Assembly: GCA_965657335.1 (NCBI GenBank)
Contig: CBFHOH010000026.1
Span: forward strand, 3,557 to 67,556
Length of the DNA stretch: 64,000 bases
Direction: 5' to 3'
Source of the DNA: UBA4582 sp965657335
GTDB lineage: Bacteria > Pseudomonadota > Gammaproteobacteria > Pseudomonadales > Azotimanducaceae
This document shows positions 9,651 to 17,998 of the stretch, piece by piece. Below the pieces are notes generated by a model, which ran no database searches, was not told the origin of the DNA, and saw nothing but the letters and a program-made list of their open reading frames with translations. How positions within the stretch are numbered: the first letter of the stretch is position 1; every line of letters starts with the position of its first letter. The position numbers and the translations under genes are program-made.

Positions 9651-9656
9651 AAGGAG
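9651..9656 (+). promoter_or_regulatory. Shine-Dalgarno AAGGAG that points to an ATC start
   Basis: A perfect AAGGAG is followed by six bases and then ATC at 9663 in the acyl-CoA dehydrogenase frame. No ATG, GTG or TTG exists in that frame between the stop at 9636-9638 and the ATG at 9732, which is 75 bases from the ribosome-binding site. Confidence 0.75.
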
Positions 9657-9662
9657 AAATTT

Positions 9663-10880
9663 ATCACTAGTACTACAGCGACGTCAGATCTACCTGAACT
9701 TGAGCAACTGCTTAACCAGCTTCAGTCATTTATGGATAAATACATCTATCCAAACGAAGATATTTATCATGAACAGTTGAATGGTCTTGATGATCGCTTC
9801 TCCACGGTGCCTTTGATGGAAGAGCTCAAACAAAAAGCCAGAGAAGCGGGGTTATGGAACCTCTGGATGCCAAAAAACCACGGTGGCCTCAGTAACGAGG
9901 ATTACTGTGCACTGGCAGAAATGATGGGACGCGTTCTTTGGGCGCCGGAGGTGTTTAATTGTAACGCGCCGGATACCGGAAATATGGAAGTCTTTATGAA
10001 GTACGGTACCGAAGCGCAAAAAGCGCAATGGCTTGAGCCGTTGTTGAGCGGTGAAATCCGTTCTTCTTATTGCATGACAGAACCCGATGTTGCATCGAGC
10101 GACGCAACAAACGTACGGACTTCAATTATTCGCGAGGGTAATGAATATGTGATTAACGGGCGTAAATGGTTTATCACCAACGCGCCTTACGAACGCACAA
10201 AGATATTCATCGTAATGGGTAAATCGGATGCCGAGAATCCCAACAGGCATTTGCAACAAAGTCAGATATTGGTACCCAAAGACACACCGGGTGTCACGGT
10301 TGTTCGGCCATTGACCACACTCGGTTACGACGATGCGCCGCTGGGTCACGCCGAGGTGCTTTTTGAGAATGTGCGGGTGCCTGCTGAAAACATTCTGTTG
10401 GGTGAAGGGCGGGGTTTCGAAATATCCCAGGGGCGTCTTGGACCAGGACGCATACACCACTGCATGCGTTTAATCGGTTGCGCCCAGCGTGCACTCGAGT
10501 TTGCCTGTCGACGTGCGGTTAGTCGCGAAACGTTTGGTCGTAAACTGGCAGAGCATCAATCGGTGCTTGAAGACATTGCAAAATCCTACAATGAAATCGA
10601 GCAATCGCGACTGTTGACGCTAAAAACGGCGCGAAAAATGGACGAGGTAGGCGCAAAAGATTCCCGTGATTTGATCGCGGCGTCGAAAATTACCGTACCG
10701 CTAATGGCGCAGACAGTGATTGATCGTTGTATGCAAATTCATGGCGCTGGTGGTCTGACGGCCGACTACCCAATGGCTGAAGCGTTTAATTATGCGCGTT
10801 GGTGTCGACAAGCGGACGGTCCAGATCAGGTACACATGATGGCGTTGGGTAAACAGCTTGTGAAACGTTACGCAGAGTAG
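9663..10880 (+). CDS. Acyl-CoA dehydrogenase (ACAD10/11-like), apparent ATC start
   Basis: FAD enzyme that introduces a trans-2 double bond into an acyl-CoA. The C-terminal part shows GRKLAEHQ and the QIHGAGGLTADYPMAE segment typical of this subfamily. The first ATG (9732) begins at MDKYIYPNE, inside a conserved helix; family members have about 20 more residues, which are present in frame here (ELEQLLNQLQSF). ATC at 9663, six bases after AAGGAG, gives about 405 residues. If ATC does not initiate, the product starts at 9732 with 382 residues and lacks part of its first helix. It follows the phosphotransferase by 27 bases and precedes a nitroreductase. Confidence 0.9.
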   Translation: MTSTTATSDLPELEQLLNQLQSFMDKYIYPNEDIYHEQLNGLDDRFSTVPLMEELKQKAREAGLWNLWMPKNHGGLSNEDYCALAEMMGRVLWAPEVFNCNAPDTGNMEVFMKYGTEAQKAQWLEPLLSGEIRSSYCMTEPDVASSDATNVRTSIIREGNEYVINGRKWFITNAPYERTKIFIVMGKSDAENPNRHLQQSQILVPKDTPGVTVVRPLTTLGYDDAPLGHAEVLFENVRVPAENILLGEGRGFEISQGRLGPGRIHHCMRLIGCAQRALEFACRRAVSRETFGRKLAEHQSVLEDIAKSYNEIEQSRLLTLKTARKMDEVGAKDSRDLIAASKITVPLMAQTVIDRCMQIHGAGGLTADYPMAEAFNYARWCRQADGPDQVHMMALGKQLVKRYAE

Positions 10881-10903
10881 AGTATTTTTAAGGTGGTAAT
10901 AAC

Positions 10904-11629
10904 GTGTTAGATGACTTAAGACAGGATTCGGTAGGCCTGCTTGAAGGGATAACGAATACTCGGGCGATACGCCGGTACAAGGATGAACCTGTTGCTGCGC
11001 AGGACCTGAGAGATATGTTGTTTGCGGCGACCAGAGCGCCGAGTGGATCCAATCGGCAACCATTTCGGTTTGTCGTGCTCACAGACTCGGAAAAGGCAAT
11101 GCAGGCAAAAGCATTAATTAAACAGGGTGCAGAGTCAGTCTGGCGCGCAAAGAGAACCAACGATCAGTACGACCAGCGATCTGGGGCAGATAGCGCTTCT
11201 CCGAAAGCACGCATGGCAAAAACTATGGACAGTTATGTCGATAATTTTGACAAGGTACCTGCTTTGATTTTGCCGTGTCTGGTGCGTTATCGGGAACCGA
11301 CCCCAATGGAAGGGGCGTCGGTGTACCCAGCGGTTCAGAACCTACTACTAGCGGCCCGTGCGCTGGGCTACGGTGGTGTGATCACAGGGTTCCATCATAT
11401 GGTGGAGGCCGAGTTAAAAGCACTGCTCGATATTCCTGAAGAGGTGTTTGTGAGTTGCACCGTGACGATCGGTAAGCCACAAGGTCGACATGGTCCGGTT
11501 AGACGAAGGCCCATGAATGAGCTGGTTTACGGCGACGCATGGAATACCGCGCCAGACTGGGCCGTGGATCCCGTCGGCACCCGGCATACAAGTGCTGGCC
11601 CACCGACAAAAACGCGCCCTAAAACCTGA
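10904..11629 (+). CDS. Nitroreductase family protein
   Basis: The 241-residue protein has the FMN-binding start ITNTRAIRRYKDEPV and the segment ATRAPSGSNRQPFRF, both standard in the nitroreductase fold. A C-terminal region with ARALGYGGVITGF follows. Such flavoproteins reduce nitro groups, quinones or enoyl-type bonds with NAD(P)H. The start is GTG at 10904 with AAGGTGG upstream. It is 23 bases after the acyl-CoA dehydrogenase, so the three genes from 8556 probably form one operon and the substrate may be a CoA-linked intermediate. That role is inferred. Confidence 0.9.
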   Translation: MLDDLRQDSVGLLEGITNTRAIRRYKDEPVAAQDLRDMLFAATRAPSGSNRQPFRFVVLTDSEKAMQAKALIKQGAESVWRAKRTNDQYDQRSGADSASPKARMAKTMDSYVDNFDKVPALILPCLVRYREPTPMEGASVYPAVQNLLLAARALGYGGVITGFHHMVEAELKALLDIPEEVFVSCTVTIGKPQGRHGPVRRRPMNELVYGDAWNTAPDWAVDPVGTRHTSAGPPTKTRPKT

Positions 11630-11633
11630 ATGG

Positions 11634-11960
11634 CTATTGAGCTAAAATTTGGCACACATGCGGTGAGCGCGAAACCAGCGGGATGACGTCTGGCATATAG
11701 ATCTGCTGAAACGCGGCGGCTTCTCTGTGCTGGTCGAGTGCTCGTTGTGAATTCCAGCGTTCAACTAACATAAACAATGTGGGTTCCGTGTCTGAATGAT
11801 AGACCTCAAAGCGTTCACAACCGGGTTCCTGCAACGAGGCCTCAGCCAGCGCTTTAAGTTTTTCAGCCACGGTTGATATGTCGGCTGAGGCGTTCACAGT
11901 CAGCATGACATTGTTGTAAATCGTATCGTGACTGTCGGTTCGATGCGGTTTTTTTGTCAT
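11634..11960 (-). CDS. Putative quinol monooxygenase (ABM domain)
   Basis: The 108-residue protein resembles the antibiotic biosynthesis monooxygenase fold, a small dimeric alpha/beta barrel: LTVNASADISTVAEKLKAL, EPGCERFEVYHS and a LFMLVERWNSQRALDQH segment. Such proteins oxidise quinols or polyketides without a prosthetic group, though many have other roles. Its ATG overlaps the end of the alpha/beta hydrolase gene by four bases (ATGA), so they are translationally coupled and may act on the same compound. Confidence 0.85.
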   Translation of the reverse strand: MTKKPHRTDSHDTIYNNVMLTVNASADISTVAEKLKALAEASLQEPGCERFEVYHSDTEPTLFMLVERWNSQRALDQHREAAAFQQIYMPDVIPLVSRSPHVCQILAQ

Positions 11961-12838
11961 TCCCCTGCGTCCTTCAAAAATGCAGTGACAATTTCCATAT
12001 ATTGTTCAAATTGGTCGTGATGTAGCCAGTGACCTGCATCATCAACCTCTTTTAAGATGCCTTGGCGGAAAAACTGCATGCTGTCATCCTGACCTGTTCG
12101 GTGCTCGAATCCCTGCTTTGCATTCAGCAGCAGGGTCGGACAATTAATTTGTAGCCAGAGTTGGTTGATATCTGACTTGTTCATCCCGAATGGCGTTCTG
12201 GAATGCGTATAGTTATCAAACTTCCAAGTGTAAGTGCCGTCCTCATTTCTATTACTGCCATGGGCGGTCAGATGTCTAGCACGCTCTTCACTGAGGTGTG
12301 GATTCGATTTTTGCATTCGCTGAAACGCGTCACTTTGCGACGCATACTTGCGCGGAACTCTGCCGGCAAGCGTCCGTGTACCATCAATCCATTCTCTAAC
12401 CCGTTGCTGAGGATGCTCAGTTTCTCGCTGGTACCAGAATGTGCCCACGCCTTCGATTGAGGTGAGTGATTTAACTTTTTCCGGATAAATACCGGCATAA
12501 AGACAGGCGATGGTGCCACCCATTGAATGCGCAATAATATGCACATTCTCCAGATTTTCCTGCTCCACCAATTGGGCAATGTCGTAAACATAATCTAGGT
12601 TGTTGTAGGGGCTGCCAGTGTTCCACTCAGAATCGCCATGCCCACGAAGGTCCGGTACCACGACATGGTAGTCCTGACACAAAATTTCGCTGGTCCAGTC
12701 CCAGTTGTGACAATTGTCCTGTGATCCATGGATCAACAGCACGTGTTCTGCATCGCTGTTTCCCCAATCCAGATAGTGTAATTTGAGGCGATGCGAAAAA
12801 TAGGTATGAGATGTAGGACGGGCTTTATGATTCGACAA
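11957..12838 (-). CDS. Alpha/beta hydrolase
   Basis: The 293-residue protein has the oxyanion segment LLIHGSQDNCHNW, the nucleophile elbow AHSMGG with the catalytic serine and DLRGHGDSEW. A histidine in DDAGHWLHHD completes the likely triad. No signal peptide is seen. It is coupled to a downstream monooxygenase-like gene by a four-base overlap. It could be an esterase, lactonase or C-C bond hydrolase; the sequence does not decide. Confidence 0.9.
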   Translation of the reverse strand: MSNHKARPTSHTYFSHRLKLHYLDWGNSDAEHVLLIHGSQDNCHNWDWTSEILCQDYHVVVPDLRGHGDSEWNTGSPYNNLDYVYDIAQLVEQENLENVHIIAHSMGGTIACLYAGIYPEKVKSLTSIEGVGTFWYQRETEHPQQRVREWIDGTRTLAGRVPRKYASQSDAFQRMQKSNPHLSEERARHLTAHGSNRNEDGTYTWKFDNYTHSRTPFGMNKSDINQLWLQINCPTLLLNAKQGFEHRTGQDDSMQFFRQGILKEVDDAGHWLHHDQFEQYMEIVTAFLKDAGE

Positions 12839-12958
12839 GATGTTTCTCTGTTAATAGGTAGCAGCTTTGGGCTTTAATGCTGTCACAGGCAGACAAATAT
12901 TTCCATTTCTGAAAGATCTATTAACCCAGCCATAATCTGGATAACCAAGAGAACAACC

Positions 12959-13360
12959 ATGATAAAAGGGCAATGTCTATGTGGTGGTATTCAGTACGAG
13001 TACGCCGAAAAAATCACTGAGTTGGCAATATGTCACTGTAATCAGTGCAAAAGGGCTCAAGGCACGCCGTTTGTCACCAATGCGCCGATTCTGCAGAAAC
13101 ATTTCACACTGCTGGCGGGCGAGCATTTACAAAAAGAATATATGGCGAGCGAAAATAAACGGCGAGTATTCTGTTTACATTGTGGTTCGCCGTTGTTTAG
13201 TCAGCGTCTTGATCGTCCGGAAATAATCAGGTTACGCGTAGGCACTATTTCCGAGGGCACGATACCAAAACCGGACTATCACATTCATCACGATTCGAGA
13301 GCTGCATGGTTCGAGCTGGATGGATCCGAGACGTGCTATTCAGCAGCAAAACCAGGTTAG
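12959..13360 (+). CDS. GFA family protein (glutathione-dependent formaldehyde-activating type)
   Basis: The 133-residue protein has CLCGGIQYEY, CHCNQC and FCLHCGSPL, the cysteine sets that bind zinc in the GFA/CENP-V fold. Most members are not proven formaldehyde-activating enzymes, so only the fold is claimed. GAGAA precedes the ATG. The DUF1415 gene follows after 8 bases on the same strand. Confidence 0.88.
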   Translation: MIKGQCLCGGIQYEYAEKITELAICHCNQCKRAQGTPFVTNAPILQKHFTLLAGEHLQKEYMASENKRRVFCLHCGSPLFSQRLDRPEIIRLRVGTISEGTIPKPDYHIHHDSRAAWFELDGSETCYSAAKPG

Positions 13361-13368
13361 CATCGAAA

Positions 13369-13956
13369 ATGACGAAAAGCACAGATAAGGATATCGTTCG
13401 ACAGGCAACGGCACGTTGGCTTGAGGACATGGTGATTGGTCTCAATCTGTGTCCTTTTGCGCGCTCGGAATGGGAGGCTGGCCGGGTACGTATCTTTGTC
13501 AGTGACGCAACCAGCGAGGCGGCACTGGCGGAGGCTTTGGTTGAGGAGGTCGGTTACTTGCTAGGACACGACAAGATCGAAACGACACTGTTTGTGCATC
13601 CGCAAGTTCTGACGCAATTTGAGGCGTTTAATCAGTTCCTGAATCAGGTTGACGATCTGGTGACAGCGTTGGATCTGGAAGGTGTTCTTCAGGTAGCTAC
13701 CTTTCATCCTGATTACCAGTTTTTTGGCACTGAGGCCGATGCCCTGGATAACTACACCAACCGATCTCCTTATCCAATGCTGCACTTGCTAAGAGAAGAC
13801 AGTCTCGAAGCAGCCATTGAGCGTCATCCAGATCCACAGGGTATTCCTGAAAAAAATGTTAGGCGCCTCAACGATATGGGTAGGGAAAGCGTGCAAGCGC
13901 TGCTTTTGGCTTGTGGTTTGCAAGACGCCGGGACGGGTAATCGTAACGGAGATTGA
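13369..13956 (+). CDS. DUF1415 domain-containing protein
   Basis: About 195 residues. The segment WLEDMVIGLNLCPFAR and the middle region FHPDYQFFGTEAD are hallmarks of DUF1415, a family widespread in gammaproteobacteria with no assigned function. A conserved cysteine lies in the LCPFA motif. ATG at 13369 was chosen because the family begins here; an in-frame earlier start would overlap the GFA gene by about 50 bases. Confidence 0.88.
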   Translation: MTKSTDKDIVRQATARWLEDMVIGLNLCPFARSEWEAGRVRIFVSDATSEAALAEALVEEVGYLLGHDKIETTLFVHPQVLTQFEAFNQFLNQVDDLVTALDLEGVLQVATFHPDYQFFGTEADALDNYTNRSPYPMLHLLREDSLEAAIERHPDPQGIPEKNVRRLNDMGRESVQALLLACGLQDAGTGNRNGD

Positions 13957-13981
13957 AAATCACGATTTGTTGGCAGTGGCA

Positions 13982-14818
13982 CTACTTGCTTAGATTCGAG
14001 GCGGTATGTGTCAGTACGCTGACGCAATCGTCGCTTACTTTCAAGCTGAGCAAATCATCTGCTCTGGTTTTACCATTATTTATCGCGACAATGGGTAAGT
14101 TAAGGGCACTTGCGCGTTTACAAAATCGATAGCCGGAATAGACCATCAAAGATGAGCCAACAATGAGCAGGGCGTCGACATCGTTCATGGCGCTGTATAT
14201 CGCCTCCACGGTGTGTCGGGGCACGGTACCTCCGAAGAAAACAACGTTTGGTTTGAGGATGCCCTTGCAGCTTTCACATGCAGGAACGACAAGACTGCTG
14301 GTAATTTCAGTTTCGATGTTGTGGTCCAGCGAGGCGTCTCCGTCGGGCTGCAGGGTGTCATATGCCTCAGACAAGTTTTTGTTTAAATCGGCAAACCTTT
14401 GCTGAAGTCGCTCGCGTTCGCTAAGCGAACCGCATTGGGTGCAGACAACTTCAGAGAGGCGTCCGTGAAGATCAGTGACACTTCTATGACCTGCCGCCTG
14501 ATGTAGGCCATCAACGTTTTGCGTGACAAGATGACGAATCAGACCAAGTGCCTCGAGGGTTCTCAGGCTATGGTGCGCTTGGTTTGGTGTGGCGCGACGG
14601 ATTGACGGCCAACCACTGTAACTGCGCGCCCAATATCTTTTACGCACAGACTCCTTTTCCATGAATTCTTTGTGCTGAATAGGGGAACTTCGTTGCCACG
14701 CCCCTTCTTCGTCACGATAGGTCGGAATGCCTGAGGGTTGACTGCAGCCGGCGCCAGTGATCACGAGTAAGCGTGGGTGTTGCCGAATAAAACTCAATAA
14801 CTCATCTATCGTTGACAT
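13982..14818 (-). CDS. SIR2 family NAD-dependent protein deacylase
   Basis: The 278-residue protein has the NAD-binding GAGCSQPSGIPTYRD (residues 22-36), TQNVDGLH and the catalytic histidine in DLHGRL. Two cysteine pairs (CTQC and CESC) make the zinc ribbon, and GSSLMVYSGYRF forms the cofactor edge. It removes acetyl or other acyl groups from lysine using NAD+, giving a link to acyl-CoA metabolism. It begins three bases after the stop of the upstream minus-strand MFS gene and is probably co-transcribed with it. Confidence 0.93.
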   Translation of the reverse strand: MSTIDELLSFIRQHPRLLVITGAGCSQPSGIPTYRDEEGAWQRSSPIQHKEFMEKESVRKRYWARSYSGWPSIRRATPNQAHHSLRTLEALGLIRHLVTQNVDGLHQAAGHRSVTDLHGRLSEVVCTQCGSLSERERLQQRFADLNKNLSEAYDTLQPDGDASLDHNIETEITSSLVVPACESCKGILKPNVVFFGGTVPRHTVEAIYSAMNDVDALLIVGSSLMVYSGYRFCKRASALNLPIVAINNGKTRADDLLSLKVSDDCVSVLTHTASNLSK

Positions 14819-14821
14819 GCG

Positions 14822-16057
14822 CTATTGTTCCTCTGCTGCCGTTGGCACAACGATTTCGTGCTTGCTTGAATCGAGTTTCCACAGTGCTGAGGTCAGCGAA
14901 ACATAGACCACGACTGTGAGCATGCCGACACAAGAAATTATTAGCGCCGTTGCGGGTCCGTACCATTCGACCAGATAGCCACTAAGCAACGCGCCAATCG
15001 GGCCAGAGCCCATAAATGAAAATGCATAGAAAGCCATCATTCGTGCGCGTTGGTCAGGGGGGGCTAATTCCTGCATCACGGTACGAGACATCGTCATCGC
15101 CAGCCCGCCACAAACGCCCCATAAAAAAATACAGACCGATAGACTGGTTAAGCCCAGTTCTAGGCCACCGCCGGCGAGAATCACTGCGCCGAGTCCTTGA
15201 GCCGTTAGCAGTGCTCGCCCTTGGCGATGAATGTTGCCTATTTTAAGCAACAGGATGATGGTGAGTAACAAGCCAAATGAATTGAGCGCGTTAACCAAGG
15301 ACAGTTCCTGCGCAGAGCCGCCATAGCTTTCACGAATCAACAGCGGCACGGTCACGATGTATGAGCCCATAAAAAATATACCCATTGCACAGTTTTGAAT
15401 GACAACGCCGGTCAGATAGGGTGATGCAAACACGGTCTGATAACCTGTGCGCATCGAGCGAAAAATATGTTGAGCCATATTATTGCTGACGTTAGGAGAG
15501 GGTATATGTTCTACCTTGAGGCGGAAATAGAAGAAGGTACCAGCCATCAGCACAGCTGCTTGTATCAGCAGTATACGTATCGGCCCCATTTCGTCTGCAA
15601 ATGATGCAACTAGAAATCCGGTCATCTGGACGCCGAACTGAATCATACTGGCCTGAACGACACGTCGCTGAATGTTGCCTCCGGCGAGGTTTGCCAGCAG
15701 TCCGTCTCTCGCGGGTGTGACGAGCGCCTGAGCACAACCCATGACGACGGCAAAAATGAGTACCGTGGTATAGCTCATACCTCCTAACCACGTCACGATC
15801 GTGAGAAATAACGGCGCAGTTGCCGCTAGCAGATGACCAATAATGGCAAGGCGTTTGCCGCCGAAATGATCGGCCAGGCTGCCGCCGAGTAAAACCAGTA
15901 ATGTGGCTGGCAGCAGAAATGCCATTTGTGCCAGGCCGACTTTCTCTGCGGACTCCTGCAGCACCATGGTAACCAGCCAAGCAAAGATGACCGACTGAAG
16001 TCCATAGGCAAAAAACCATGTGCCGGTGCCGAGGAAATAATAATGCAGCGGTTTCAT
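14822..16057 (-). CDS. MFS transporter
   Basis: The 411-residue protein has about 12 membrane segments. The loop after TM2 (GGSLADHFGGKRLAIIGH) is the MFS signature, and a second copy of the fold appears after residue 210. It resembles drug or metabolite exporters of the MFS; the substrate is unknown. Only three bases separate its stop from the sirtuin start, so co-expression is likely. The divergent nitronate monooxygenase starts 193 bases away. Confidence 0.88.
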   Translation of the reverse strand: MKPLHYYFLGTGTWFFAYGLQSVIFAWLVTMVLQESAEKVGLAQMAFLLPATLLVLLGGSLADHFGGKRLAIIGHLLAATAPLFLTIVTWLGGMSYTTVLIFAVVMGCAQALVTPARDGLLANLAGGNIQRRVVQASMIQFGVQMTGFLVASFADEMGPIRILLIQAAVLMAGTFFYFRLKVEHIPSPNVSNNMAQHIFRSMRTGYQTVFASPYLTGVVIQNCAMGIFFMGSYIVTVPLLIRESYGGSAQELSLVNALNSFGLLLTIILLLKIGNIHRQGRALLTAQGLGAVILAGGGLELGLTSLSVCIFLWGVCGGLAMTMSRTVMQELAPPDQRARMMAFYAFSFMGSGPIGALLSGYLVEWYGPATALIISCVGMLTVVVYVSLTSALWKLDSSKHEIVVPTAAEEQ

Positions 16058-16250
16058 CGGCAGATCTGTCCTGTCGATTGTCGGTGGGAGAGATGCATAC
16101 CCAGGGTGATCCGATAAAAAAGAAGACCGAGTATATTACATTGCGTGAATGATAGTTGTGATTAGAGAACGATTTTATTGAAGGTATTGTCACCGAAAGC
16201 GTTGTGGCATACATTGATTGTAACGTGAGCTTATAAATGAGGGATTAGAC

Positions 16251-17387
16251 ATGAAATCACCCATATGTGATCAGCTAGGTATAGAGTTTCCGCTCGTCGC
16301 CTTTACCCATTGTCGAGATGTTGTTTGTGAAGTGTCGAAGGCCGGCGGCATGGGGGTGCTGGGTGCCGCAGGTTATAGCCCAGAGCAGCTAGAGGTTGAG
16401 CTGAAGTGGATTGATGAGCATATTGACGGTATGCCCTACGGCGTGGATCTTATCGTGCCAACCAGTATGGCCAATAAGGATGAATCTGCAACCGCCGAAG
16501 AAATCGAAGACCTTGTGCCTGATGAGCATAAACAGTTTGCATCGAGCATTCTCGCGCGTCATCAGATAGATACCGGCGACCTGTATCAAGCTCATAAGAG
16601 CACGGTAGGTCGCGGCTTTTTAGGTGAAGCTGGCGCCGCCAGTATTTTGGATGTTGCGTTTGCCCATCCTATCAAACTCATCGCCAACGCTTTGGGTGTG
16701 CCGCCACGTTATATGCTGGAACTGGGTAAACAACACAATGTGCCAGTTGCCGCGCTGGTTGGTGCCAAGTCGCATGCAGTAAAGCAGGCGGAAGCGGGGG
16801 TCGATATATTAGTCGTCGCGGGCACTGAGGCAGGTGGACATTGCGGTGAAGTATCGACAATGGTGCTGGTACCGGAAGTTTGCGACGCGGTGAAACACAT
16901 CGAAGGTGTTTCGGTACTGGCTGCCGGAGGTATTGTTACCGGTCGTCAAATGGCTGCGTCGATGGCCATGGGGGCTCATGGTGTATGGACCGGATCAGTT
17001 TGGCTTACAACCAAGGAAGCAGAAACGTCGCCAGTGATTATTGATAAGTTACTGTCGGCGTCCTCGAATCAGACGGTCCGATCGAGAAGTCGAACAGGCA
17101 AGTACTCTCGCCAGATCCGTTCGCCCTGGACAGATGCTTGGGAATCGGGCGAAGGACCTGATCCTTTGCCAATGCCATTGCAATCGCAAATCAGCGAGCC
17201 GGCGCTGGGTAAGGTGACAAAGCTCGCTGAGGGTGGTCATGCAGGCGCAAAACAGCTCGCAACTTTTTGGGTGGGCCAAGGGGTAGGTCTGATGAACCAA
17301 TCGCTGTCGTCGAAACAGGTGGTGTACGATTTTATGGAAGACTTTCTTGAAGCAAACGAACGCTTGAAGGGGTTCGTGGACGAATAA
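16251..17387 (+). CDS. Nitronate monooxygenase / NPD family flavoprotein
   Basis: The 378-residue TIM-barrel protein resembles 2-nitropropane dioxygenase. VCEVSKAGGMGVLGAAGY and the FMN-binding GTEAGGHCGEV and AAGGIVTGRQ segments are visible. Enzymes of this family oxidise alkyl nitronates; some are enoyl reductases instead. GAGGGATTAGAC lies before the ATG. It is single on its strand, between a divergent MFS gene and the convergent FKBP gene, with a hairpin after its stop. Confidence 0.9.
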   Translation: MKSPICDQLGIEFPLVAFTHCRDVVCEVSKAGGMGVLGAAGYSPEQLEVELKWIDEHIDGMPYGVDLIVPTSMANKDESATAEEIEDLVPDEHKQFASSILARHQIDTGDLYQAHKSTVGRGFLGEAGAASILDVAFAHPIKLIANALGVPPRYMLELGKQHNVPVAALVGAKSHAVKQAEAGVDILVVAGTEAGGHCGEVSTMVLVPEVCDAVKHIEGVSVLAAGGIVTGRQMAASMAMGAHGVWTGSVWLTTKEAETSPVIIDKLLSASSNQTVRSRSRTGKYSRQIRSPWTDAWESGEGPDPLPMPLQSQISEPALGKVTKLAEGGHAGAKQLATFWVGQGVGLMNQSLSSKQVVYDFMEDFLEANERLKGFVDE

Positions 17388-17408
17388 AATTATCTTGTTT
17401 TGTCAATG

Positions 17409-17450
17409 CAATCATCGGTACATGATCATGCGATCACATACCGGTGATTG
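17409..17450. terminator. Inverted repeat between convergent genes, possible two-way terminator
   Basis: A 12-base left arm (17409-17420) and right arm (17439-17450) pair with one G-U or mismatch, around an 18-base loop that itself contains the palindrome CATGATCATG. It sits between the ends of the nitronate monooxygenase and FKBP genes. No long T-run follows on either strand, so intrinsic termination is uncertain; RNA stabilisation is an alternative. Confidence 0.5.
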
Positions 17451-17464
17451 TGTGGTGATATTAC

Positions 17465-17974
17465 CTATTTGACGGCAAGTAATTCGATATCAAAAATCAG
17501 TGTTGCGTTGGGCGGAATGGGTCCAACGCCCCGTTCGCCGTAAGCGAGCTCAGAAGGAATGTACAATTTCCATTTGTCTCCCTCTTGCATCAGTTGCAGG
17601 GCCTCAGTCCAGCCGGCAATGACGCCGGTGACGGGAAATGTGAGCGGTTGTCCCCGAGTGACAGAGCTGTCAAATTCCGTACCGTCCATGAATCTGCCAG
17701 TGTAGTGTGTCTCGACGGTATCACTTAAGGTTGGCGTCGCACCGGAACCGCTGTTAATCACTTCATATTGCAGACCAGAAGCGGTCACTGTTATACCCTC
17801 TTTCTTAGCATTTTCTGCGAGAAATGCCTCGCCTTTCATTTTGTTGTCGTCCATCGTGCTTTTAGCCTCATTAGTTTCTGTGTTGGATGTTTTGTTTGAT
17901 TCTGTGCTGCCACCATCGCAGGCGATGACCAGTGTCATCAGTGGTACAAGTAGTAAATTGCGTGATAAGTACAT
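17465..17974 (-). CDS. FKBP-type peptidyl-prolyl isomerase, probable lipoprotein
   Basis: The 169-residue protein has a signal with lipobox VIAC (Cys19), a Ser/Thr/Asn-rich linker and a C-terminal FKBP domain with ETHYTGRFMDGTEFDSS, FPVTGVIAGW and IPSELAYGERG. It is probably anchored in the envelope and assists folding of exported proteins. It is the last gene of the minus-strand set that starts at 22122, 24 bases after the sulfurtransferase. AAGAG upstream of the ATG is a moderate ribosome-binding site. Confidence 0.92.
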   Translation of the reverse strand: MYLSRNLLLVPLMTLVIACDGGSTESNKTSNTETNEAKSTMDDNKMKGEAFLAENAKKEGITVTASGLQYEVINSGSGATPTLSDTVETHYTGRFMDGTEFDSSVTRGQPLTFPVTGVIAGWTEALQLMQEGDKWKLYIPSELAYGERGVGPIPPNATLIFDIELLAVK

Positions 17975-17998
17975 AGGTTGCTCTTGTTGGGTCGGCGA

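Noticed and set aside
15492..16214. 240-codon minus-strand open frame overlapping the MFS gene at 14822-16057.
   Set aside because: It is in a shifted frame and rich in Arg, Ser and His, with no family similarity; the MFS frame has all expected motifs.
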